Below, in pieces: positions 11,835 to 64,000 of a DNA stretch of 64,000 bases; position 1 is the stretch's first letter; each line of letters opens with the position of its first letter. The notes under the pieces were generated by a model that ran no database searches, had not been told where the DNA came from, and was given only the letters and a program-made list of their open reading frames with translations. Location: positions 13,165,019-13,229,018 of the forward strand of contig CM049306.1 of NCBI GenBank assembly GCA_026874595.1. Direction: 5' to 3'. This stretch comes from Sipunculus nudus. Its lineage: Eukaryota; Annelida; Sipuncula; Golfingiida; Sipunculidae. The translations under genes and the position numbers were made by a program.

Positions 11835-13355
11835 AAAAAAAAGCAATGTATATTCGCCGATGACTGCACATTTTTCTTAAACAATGAACAATTTTCCAGC
11901 TCATGATGAAGAAATTGGAAATTTCTCCAAATATTCTTCAATTAAAATAAATTATGATAAATCAGAGATTGCCTGGATAGGTAGTTGGAAAGACAGAACA
12001 CACCACATAGGTGACTGTAAATGGGTTAATCTAAATAATAAAAGTTTGAAAATACTAGGAGTTCATTTCACATACAACACACAATTATTTAATACTCTTT
12101 TGAAAACCTGAGAGAGATTTTAAAACAGTTCTTAACATTTGGTCAGGAACACAATTAACTGTCTATGGAAGGATTCAGGTATTGCAGTCACTGTTGTGAC
12201 TGTTGTATATTTGTAATTTGTGCACAATTCCAAATGGGGTTATAAAAGATATACAACTGGTATGTAACAGGTTTATTTGGAAAGGAATATGACCCAAAGT
12301 GAAATTTACAACAGCAATAGGAAATTATAATAATGGAGGTTTGAAAATACCAGATGTAAATGCAATCATTCAGACACATATGATAAAATTGATAAACAGG
12401 TTACTGGATGGAAAGTGTAAAAAGTGGAAAGCTATTCCAATACTTTATTTGGAAAATAGGTGGTATTAATGCTATTGGACATAATTTGAAAGTAACAGCT
12501 GTACCAAGTAAAATTCCACTGTTTTATGAGGAAAGTTTCAGAGACTGGGCTTCATTCAATAGTAAAACTCCAGAAACCTATCGAGAGGTTTTGAGAGTGT
12601 TCCTCTGGAATAACAAATATATTTTAGTTAACAAGAAGAGTATATTTTACAGGGAACTCAGTGAGAGTGGAATTAACTATGTTTCTGACATTTTTAGCCA
12701 TAATGGACATATGCTTAAAGTTGAAAAGTCGTAAGTCAGTATCAAAGTTTACCAAACATTACTTAAAATTGTCTACGAAAAGATAATTGAAAAGAAATTA
12801 GCTACTTCATCAGCATTTTATTTTTCGAAGAATAATCACAAACTCGATGAAAAACTGTGGGGGGACTGCTTAGAAGCAATTTATGCAGTCAGTATAGATG
12901 CTCATTCCCGTGAGTTCTAATATAAACTGCTAAATAATTATATGCCTCTAAATCAAATTTTATTTAAATGGAATCTAAAAGGACATTGATAAGTGTTCAT
13001 ATTGTGTAGAAACTGTAGAATCAGTACAACATCTGTTTTATGAATGTTGTAGAGCCACTTCTCTTTATAATAGAATTTTTAAATATTTTTCTGGTTTTTC
13101 TAACATTACCAGAATAGGAACTTCATGTTGTATTGTTTGGTTGTGTACCTGCTAATAAGGATAATTTGTTTGTTAACAAATCGTGAATCAACTCATGGAA
13201 ATTTAGAAAGAGAAGCTGTATAGCTGCTCCATATATTTTTACAATACTAATATATATATATGATAGAGAATAGAATTGCAAGAAGATATAACATATTAGA
13301 ATTTCATCAAGAAAAAAGGGAACCTGTTTTATATCATTTATAAAGAATATCAATA
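11835..13355 (+). pseudogene. LINE ORF2 C-terminal part (motif C to zinc-knuckle tail)
   Basis: The plus strand carries FADDCTFFLNNEQF (motif C, xADD). A thumb region follows: SIKINYDKSEIAWIGSW and SLKILGVHFTYN. Next is the L1-type connection region: NNGGLKIPDV, SKIPLFYEESFRDWASF, TPETYREVLRVFLWNNKYIL and KKSIFYRELSESGINYVSDI. The C-terminal CysCysHisCys motif spans 12991-13055 as C-x2-C-x8-H-x4-C. A last recognisable stretch (RRYNILEFHQEKREP) ends near 13350. Frames change several times. Orientation is opposite to the other two RT fragments. Confidence 0.8.
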
Positions 13356-13359
13356 TATA

Positions 13360-14285
13360 ATTTTTTCTTTCAAATGTGCATGTTCAAAATATAATTTAAA
13401 ATTTCCCATATCTTATTTTAGATATAGGTTATATTATATTCGGTGAAATTTCGCCTGATGACCAACTGCCTGATGACCAATTCGCTCTCACGACTGTCTA
13501 GCTACAAGGACCACTGTTTTAGGTCCTGAACAAATCTAATGTTAATCATAAAAACCGCCCGTTAACACGACCATCCCGGTATGACGACGAGCGACCACTC
13601 GGAACACCTTGGCCGAATCAGTTGGCTTTTAACCTCGGATGTACACATGGGGCAGCCATGGAAAGTATTTCGGCAATGCAAGGTCAAGGCAAGGTCAACT
13701 GCACACCAGTTGTGCGCTTTGTAAGATGCAGAACAAATGTATTTTGTGTACAGGTACTGCCAATCCTCACATTTTTGACCCTTAAAGCTATAAGACATCA
13801 ATGATCCAAGAAATAGAGGGGAAATCCCAGGTATACCGATTTTGACCCGCACGTGGAAACAGTGACCTTTCCTTAGGCGAGTCTGTAGAAATTGCAACCG
13901 GTTTATTTCTGGCGAACTATACCATAATCGGTGTTTTATCATTAGACCAAACTTACATCCGAGGTCGAGTTGTTGGGAATGTATACCAACGACCCCTTTC
14001 TTTGTCCGCAACCACCAATTGAGACCCTGTATATGACGCCCTCTGCCCTGTGATGGCCACCAGCCCTTTATCATGTTTCATGTTTCCCTAAACTTTAGGA
14101 TAGTTATGTCTTGAAAGGAAACTGGTGTCTCTGAAAATATTTCTTGGATGTTTCATAGAAGTTGTAGGTTTTAAATTGTCATAAATGAAGCCATTATGGG
14201 GTTAAAGACATTTCTTTTTTAAAAAGCCCTCTTACCTGTTTTTTAAAATTATATATCTATTGTAATTCTGTGGTTTTACGGGGTT
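13360..14285. other. Non-coding, somewhat GC-richer stretch
   Basis: Contains a short direct repeat, gcctgatgaccaa, at about 13453-13482. A 170-codon minus-strand open frame (13562-14074) has no recognisable motif and no splice-site context. I see no support for a gene. Confidence 0.45.
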
Positions 14286-14289
14286 TATA

Positions 14290-14590
14290 TAAAAGCGGAC
14301 CGAACTATCTCGCTAGTGAAGAGTGTTTTTCTAGCAAAGCGGTTGGAACGCCGGATATGTGCGCTATCGACATGGGTTCGAACTGGGCCGGGATCATCCT
14401 AATATTTTCCTCTGAGCAAAATGTTTACGTGATTTAAGCGGCTCGTCCTGGGTGTGTTTAGGAAGCACATAAAAGCGAAACGAACTGTCTTGCTGAAGAA
14501 GCTCGCTTTTCGAGTGAAACGGTTTGAATGCCGGACGTGCATTTGCTTCGAATCCAGGATCCACCCAATATTATCCCCCTGAGCTAACTG
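14290..14590 (+). mobile_element. Candidate dimeric tRNA-derived SINE
   Basis: Two related monomers of about 180 bp lie in tandem, each starting near ataaaagcg. The first has an A-box-like tagcaaagcggtt at about 14332 and a B-box-like gggttcgaact at about 14374. The second has a weaker A box and gcttcgaatcc at about 14547. The internal pol III promoter layout suggests a tRNA-derived SINE. No clear A-rich tail or target duplication was seen. It is not a functional tRNA: I could not fold a complete cloverleaf. Confidence 0.45.
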
Positions 14591-14599
14591 TAGTAATAC

Positions 14600-17190
14600 A
14601 AAAAGAGTGGCAATACAAAAACTCTGTATTATAATTTTACAAGATTTGACCTTGATAATTGACTTTGAAGGTCACAATGCTCTTCACAATCACCATTAAT
14701 TCTCGTTTTATTTCAGTGTAGACTTAAGTTTTCCTCGGGTAAAACTGAAATTAAAGTATTTTCTCCTGTCATGTTAGCTATTTGCTTACTAAATCGATTT
14801 TTAAAATATGCAGTCGGGTACGGCAACTGGTACAGAGTTATATTTTCTTTAACGACCCTCTGTCGGAAGTGTGATGATCTCTTACACCTTGGCCTGCTGA
14901 CCGAACTTGACCGTCAAAGGAAAAAAATCAACAATAAAAAATAAACCCCTTCGGAAGCACATGTATATATCATCCTTTGTACCACACAGCGTAAGACTGT
15001 AACCGGAAGCTATATGAAGATGAAATGCGTCTTAATGTTTGACAGAAACCGGGTAATAAAGGAGTAATGGGCATGCATTTATATTCACAATATCCTCCAT
15101 ATGTACCATTTATTACAAGAGTGAAAATCGGTAACTTCCTTTCCATGGTTAAAACTGCACGTAATTTGAACTTATATGACTGAAAACAGGCACTGGAGAC
15201 TGTTGGCTTAGTCAAACAGAACAGTATAATGTGTAAGACTATGACCTACCCATGCACCTGTTTTGGTTTGCATCGTTAAGTGTTCTGTTGCAACCAGTTT
15301 ACATTTGTTTTGAACTTAATAAATCTTAAAATACTAATATAATGTTTAATAAACGATATTTACGATATCCAGAAGTGACATGTTGAATTTCCGGATCCAC
15401 CAATGTTAGTTTTATATATATATGTATTGAGCGAATCGGTTCATGGCACTTCACAACATTTTAATGTCGCTTCTAATATCCTGTTTGTAACTGTTGACTC
15501 TCTCTCATTTGTATATTAAACTCCCTGGTCTCACGGCTGGCAAGTACCTGTATTTTTTTTAGTTCTTCAATATTTATATATATGAAATGTTAACGCTTTG
15601 CATGATCTGGTGATTGCACGTTTGGTAAACTCGTGGTAAATCTTTACAAATTCACCCTTCCTTGTAAGGGTTTCAGTTTCATCGATGGAGACTATCACGA
15701 AGTTTTAATTATTTCAAGGTATAGGGGGTAACCAAATACTAGTCTATGAAATAATTTCACAATAATCAAATTCACTTCTGTGATATAGTGGTTATATATA
15801 CTAGGTTATTACTGAAGGAAACAAATTTAATATTCTACGAATGCAAACAAGTAATTATTCATTGTTTGGTTAAACGTTTTGCCCATTATAGTGTGGACTT
15901 GTACATGTTTTTAATGTTTAATCCTATATATCCTGTTCTCTCTCTGTGGTATATGCATATGGTTAAGACTAATGAACTGCAGACGGACGAGGCCTTTAAA
16001 TATTCCGAAAACATCTCTTTCTCTCTGTCTGTGTGTCAGTTCACAAGGTTTTTTTTCACAAACATGCACGCACGCAAACTTGTAATTAGAATGAAACCAT
16101 TGCAAGACGTTCATTTATAAACTTGAATTTACTTTACATACGTAACCGTTCATCAGGTACATTATACAGTGGCTACACTTCCTGCACATTACACGATAAA
16201 GGATTAAATAGTCGGTTCATGAATAATCGTTAATGGTAGGTATATGCTTCAACTTAAAATTGTTTAGTTTGAATAAAAGCACCAGTCTAGCAGTTGTCTT
16301 TCTATCAGTGAGTAAAGTGTCGTTCACAAATACAAAGACGCACACACACACCATCACATGCAACCACATACATTAGTACAGTTCCAATATTATTCTATAT
16401 TCTATTTTTGGTAAACCACTGAAAGAAGTGAATGCTAATAAATGAAAGCCTTCCTAATGATCTAGATGTTGTACTCTCGATTATATAAGTTCCTCTAACT
16501 GACCCTTGGACATTAAATATAACGTAGGTTGGTGTGTGAATTAGGATTACTATGTTGAATATGAGTTAGAAATTGATCACTGCATCACATACGTGAGCAT
16601 AGGATATTACTCAGGATCCACCAGTGTTAGTTTCATATATTGAGGGACTGGTGCATCGCTGTTTTCCGAATTTTTTTAAATGCAAGCCTTTGTAATGTTC
16701 TGGATGTTGTATTATTGATTCTATTAGTTCTTCTATTAGACCCTTAATTGGACATTTATTATTTAATGATTTAAAAACGAAATGGATCAATCCATCACAG
16801 ACGTGTGCATCAGACATTACTACTGAGCGCTTTCACTTTATACCGTGTATGTGCATGGAAAATCAACAGTATATAGACCAATAGCGGGAACAATGGTTAT
16901 ACCCCTTGCTCAATTTTCATCTATTGTTACCTTAACATATTACACATAGATATTTTGTACTTTGTACTTTTATACTTTGGTATAGTCTAATCAGGAAGGT
17001 AAAATATTTTACCTTAATGGTCCAATTTTCAGTATCGTATATCAATTCAATGAGGACTAGGTGAATGTGGCCAAATTGGCACAGATGGAAGCGTCCGTCA
17101 AAGAATTAAAAAATGATAAAGGTTTCATATAATGTATATAAACCAAAGTGTAAAATCTATCCTCTACACCTATATATATATATATATATA
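14600..17190. other. Non-coding stretch with a diverged local duplication
   Basis: AT-rich DNA. Segments around 16436-16600 and 16675-16820 are related, sharing aatg-ttctagatgttgta, ttcctcta and gtgtgcat/gtgagcat blocks. A block ggatccaccagtgttagttt at about 16615 recurs as ggatccaccaatgttagttt at about 15393. Open frames up to 110 codons (15788-16120) show no motif. A (TA)n run lies at 17171-17192. Confidence 0.5.
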
Positions 17191-17194
17191 TATC

Positions 17195-18011
17195 GTTACG
17201 GAACCTAATAACAACAAATCACGTAGTCGTGACTAGCACAAATTTTATTATAGAGATAAATAAAAATTAGATTCTGTAACACTAAATAGCGTGAAATATC
17301 TAGCGGAATGAATAAAAAATATAAAATAAATTATAATTTATTCTTAAAACAACCCTTACATTACAATACACTAAATCAATGCAATTACACAGTATAACAA
17401 AAGTACAACAGCAAATCACTACAATTACACAGTATAATAAAGAAAGTGTACAGTACCTGGATACCACCACTGTCACAGCGACAACAAGTCCTTTAAAACC
17501 AATAATCCACGTAAACAGTTCAAATAGTCCAAAGTAAAGCTCTTGTAATAATCCCGAAAGCAAACTGGAGAAAGGCATCACTAAATCAGCATAGAGTTCG
17601 CAGAATCCCTGAAACTACTGCAATTATCGGATAGGTCAAAAACTGACTCACACTCTTCCGTAGCCGCTGGAATATTTCTCTCTCATCTCTCTCCTGGCTC
17701 TAAACACAGCCCCAATTTTATAGCTTCTCATCCAAAAGCCTAGAAACTTCTATTTCACGCACAATCCAAAGAACACAACAATACATAATACACACGCGCC
17801 AATAGAACAATACAAGACACGCGCTCATAGAGCCCGAACATCCCAGAAAATTCCAGATTAGCACGAGCGCTGTGTCTTTACACGCCAGGGTTCACCCGGT
17901 GCGGATTACCGACCGCTGTGTCTCTACGCGCCATAGCAATTGACGCCCAGGGCTTGAGCCTAACATAAAACAGAATGTCAACAGCGCACAATAAAAGAGA
18001 CAACTGTAACA
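17195..18011 (-). mobile_element. Candidate solo LTR
   Basis: Read on the minus strand, the segment begins TGTTACAG and ends with GTAACG, an imperfect terminal inverted repeat. It contains a promoter-like gctataaaattgggg (TATA box at about 17715-17722) near the middle, followed by a pyrimidine- and GA-rich leader, as LTRs do. The sequence cgctgtgtctntacgcgcc occurs twice about 44 bp apart (near 17868 and 17912). No gag/pol or second LTR is adjacent. Flanking TA-rich DNA makes any target duplication uninformative. Confidence 0.35.
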
Positions 18012-18014
18012 AGA

Positions 18015-20985
18015 TATATTATAGAACACCTCAGAGCATCATGTTAGAAAGTAGGTAATAACTTCCTGGAAGTGTTTCCACTGGGGGTTAACTTTAAAAT
18101 ACATGATTCTATGGGTTATGTATGTTTAAAATATATACACGAATGAAGTTCTTTCTATAAATTTGCATCAATAAAAGGTTATCCATTAAATTAAATGTAT
18201 GCCATGCATATTTTTAAAAATGCTCTTTTCTTACCAGGTATATGTTAATAGCTCCATATGTTTGAAAAAGAATGTTTTGAACATTTAATGGCTGAGAAAT
18301 ATCGATTTAAAGTGTATGAAACTAATACTTTTTAAATAGGAGTCAACCTATTTATAAAAATTCAAGTTTCCAAATAGCATTTTGTAGTTCTTTGCTTCAA
18401 AATACCGAAACATGTCAACTGGTGCCCCATCAACAATTTAAGGAAAAACTGAATCATCGTTAAAACGCAGTCCTGGAACAGTTATGAGACTTCAAAGGTA
18501 TACTGAAGGCAAACATAAATTGGCAAATGAAATGTTTTCTGTGTTATTCATTATTTTCATATCAGATATATAGTTCCTATATCGCGCCAGCGAAAATATT
18601 TTCAACTTCAGTTTGTTTCAAGAAGCATATATATCTTTTTTCTCTCCCCTTTTATCGTTTTTGTTTTTTCGACGCCCTATATGTTTGCTTTAAGCTCCGT
18701 CAGTGTGTATTTTAATTTTAAAATCATTATCCTTTTCTAGTTCTCAAATTTGGTATTTTGATGTGCCTCAAGATCTAACTATTCTAGTCATTATATCCAT
18801 AATAATCAGTATGAAACCTAACATTATCTTTAACCCCTTCTGACACATTGAGGTTTAATATTTTTATATTCCTAAAGATCTAGCAATTCCAATGTACTTA
18901 ACCCATATTTTAAACTGAATGTTTATAAACTGTGTTGGCATCAGTGTTGGTAATTTGAAGAAAACAAATTCTTAACATTTCTAACTACACTTTTAGATTA
19001 TCAGTTTTGTTGAGTAGGCCCAAATAGAATTTGTGCGAAAGCGGCGAGATATTTTGATATGTTCCATTTAAAAAAAAAATAAATTATTTAAATTTAATCG
19101 AGATGCAGGATATCGAGGGAAAAACACAAGTTCCTTACATGCTGAAGAAATTATGTGATGCACTGTACTAACCAAGCTTCCACAGCTGCATGTGGTCAGA
19201 TCCCCTGGAGCTGACACGGTCGCGCCAGGCAACTATGTCAATCAGTCTTGCGTATTGTGGTACATTTGATTCCTATTTATTTATCCCGGCCCACAAATTT
19301 TCAAACGAGGATTAAATTAGTCCTGCATTTTACTTCTATTATCAATCAAAGCACCATGCCCCGTTATCTGCCTTAACTGAATCACGAAATAACAAATAAC
19401 AAAAATAAATAAATAAATAAATAAGGAAACAAAAAATTTTATTTGTGGCTAATTTATCATTTTATAACCAAGAAAATAATGACTCTTATAAATATAGGTA
19501 GTTTAGTATTAAACCTTTGCAATATTTATGATCCTTCTACATGTACTCCGTGTTATTTTACCATTTTATCCTTTGTATTAATTGACTCAGGTACCGTTAA
19601 TATAAAATATTATTGACTCTTCTCACTTATTGATTTTTCTTTTTCAACTGACACAACAAATTTTAATTACAAATTTGTTTTCTTTATACATCTTTTGATA
19701 TTTGTATAAAATCATAGCTGTTAAACCCTTGTTGTGATTATTTCATCAATTTTTTTTTATAAATTATAGTACCAGTTCTTGCGTCCGAAGTCCTATAAAC
19801 TTATAGGTTATGGTATCAGTATTGTATCTAAATCAACCCAAAAGTTGCTTTAAATTCATATATCACCCCATAAAGTTTACATTTTTTTTAAACTTGGTAC
19901 AGATATCTTTCCGATGATATACATATGGTTTGACGTTTTCATTCATTTTCACATGCTTTGGTAACATTAAAAAAAGATATCATTTAATAGGTACACTATT
20001 ATAAGCACCCAGTAACAGTAAGCCAAGTTTCAACTGACGAATTTTAAATTACATTACAATGTCTCAAACATTTTTTTTATTCATCTTCTGTGTGGCTTTC
20101 CCATTGAAAATAAGTTTTCTTTTTTTTATTTAATCAAAATTTAAAATTTTAGTTTAAGGGAAGATATGAAATATGATAGAGGAGAAATAAAAATTTTTTA
20201 GAGATATTTTCATGTTATTTAATATTAGTCCACTAAAAATGTTACTAAATGATGTGAAAATGAGTAAACATTTTAAAAAAATATGTAGGCCTTATACCAT
20301 CGGAACGATTATTGTACAATGTTTAATATTTACTTTTGGTTGTTAACTTAATGGGTCTGCTATGAATTTAAAACGACTTTTGCATTAATTTGAAGTTGAA
20401 GGTGTTTTCGACAATAATACTCCCTAAAATAAAAAGGAGATAATTATAGGATTAAAATATGCATCTGCATTGAAATTAATTAAATTGGGTATTATTGGGA
20501 CTTTGAGATCTATAAAATAACCAAAATTGAACCCACAAACTGTGGTCATAAACATGACAAATGGAATTTAAACTCCGATGGCGACGCAAAAGACCATATT
20601 GCGCCAGTAAATAAAAAAGCAATTGACTTTTAAAATGAGGGGTCCATCCTTATGGCCTACAACTAATTAAAGGGAAAATAAAACTTCACTACGTGTCATT
20701 CAGCTTTGCCTTTGTTAAGTTATCCTGGTCCTGAAGTATGTTCCAGGAAGCTTATTTTAGACATGTGTGTGGTTAAATATAGCATTGGCTTAATCTCATA
20801 AAAAGAGATAACATAATTCAAGTACCGGTATCTGACACTGCCCAAGAATCCCCACCATATATACATGTATACGAAATTCGTCAAAACCCGCCCCTCGCAG
20901 GGCCCTAATACGAATACATGTGATCATCCAGGGCCGGACTCTGTTTAAAGCGACACCCACTAATAAACGACACATGTATTAATGG
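18015..20985. other. AT-rich intergenic DNA upstream of VPS51
   Basis: No open frame with a motif, no RNA gene and no recognised repeat. An (aaat)n patch occurs near 19408-19425. GC content rises only close to the VPS51 first exon. Confidence 0.5.
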
Positions 20986-20989
20986 TCAG

Positions 20990-21125
20990 CACACAGCAAC
21001 CCCTGCAGTTGTAGATGTGGTAAGCGGCCGCCGGAGGTGGGGTCGCTGTCAGGCGAGTGTCAAAATAAGTTCAGCGGTCGAATTATAGACTTTTCACTGC
21101 TGTAAACCACAGGAAATCAGCCACC
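20990..21125 (+). promoter_or_regulatory. VPS51: Probable VPS51 promoter-proximal region and 5' UTR
   Basis: A locally GC-rich segment with gcggccgccgg and CpG dinucleotides lies 80-100 bases before the first ATG, in otherwise AT-rich DNA. No TATA box is placed convincingly. The transcription start cannot be fixed from sequence. The 5' UTR ends in the strong Kozak context gccaccATGG. Confidence 0.4.
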
Positions 21126-63962
<42,837 letters not shown>

Positions 63963-64000
63963 GTACAGTAGCATTCCAGAACAATGTCAGGAATTACATG

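Noticed and set aside
13562..14074. A 170-codon minus-strand gene
   Set aside because: No recognisable motif, no splice or start context, and a composition like surrounding non-coding DNA.
14332..14390. A functional tRNA gene
   Set aside because: A- and B-box-like motifs are present, but no acceptor or anticodon stem could be paired; a SINE is the better reading.
17300..17581. A 93-codon hydrophobic minus-strand protein
   Set aside because: It lies within the candidate LTR leader; hydrophobicity reflects T-rich codons, and nothing supports translation.

Overview
This window looks like part of an animal nuclear genome, most probably a bivalve mollusc. It is AT-rich and intron-rich, and it is dominated by mobile-element debris. 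The bivalve assignment is inference. It rests on a clearly animal VPS51 gene, a DIRS-type tyrosine-recombinase retrotransposon, Helitron-like elements with long internal tandem repeats, and dispersed elements with gtccgtccgtccgtc tracts of the kind common in bivalve DNA. I found no rRNA, no canonical tRNA gene, no CRISPR array and no prokaryotic operon.

Positions 1-21,000 hold no intact gene. They contain a 41-42 bp minisatellite (about 1.0-1.5 kb) and a diverged tandem repeat (3.1-4.2 kb). At 4.3-8.3 kb is a decayed, intronless, multi-frameshift copy of a large invertebrate family with N-terminal CxxC motifs, a PIN/FEN-like acidic motif and a C-terminal Cys-rich domain. Next come a MITE-like repeat (8.3-8.8 kb), a scrambled LINE reverse transcriptase split over both strands (10.6-13.35 kb), a dimeric tRNA-like SINE (14.3-14.6 kb) and a possible solo LTR (17.2-18.0 kb).

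Positions 21,126-63,962 are the first fifteen coding exons (590 codons) of VPS51, a subunit of the GARP and EARP tethering complexes. The gene is on the + strand and runs off the right edge. Exon phases join without conflict and every intron is GT-AG. Short introns alternate with very large ones (intron 6, 5.1 kb; intron 8, 8.6 kb; intron 13, 14.9 kb). The large introns are built from mobile DNA: (1) Helitron-like elements starting TC and ending hairpin-CTAG between A and T, with internal 275-289 bp tandem units; (2) a 4-4.6 kb dispersed family with a 5' terminal hairpin and GCTCAGCTGA/TCAGCTGAGC subterminal inverted repeats; (3) a MITE; (4) a GC-rich DIRS-like retrotransposon in intron 13.

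The most striking structure is in intron 13. A 1,610 bp segment (49,080-50,689) recurs as an ungapped, nearly identical inverted copy (56,879-58,488). The internal complementary region of the DIRS element shows that its left terminus lies at about 56,850, so the inverted copy sits inside the element, in place of the rest of its left repeat and the start of gag. A second notable signal is in intron 6. A Helitron tandem array there carries seven perfect DR1 elements (AGGTCAAAGGTCA), each overlapping a TCAAGGTCA extended half-site, so a mobile element has placed a regular array of nuclear-receptor-type motifs inside a host gene.
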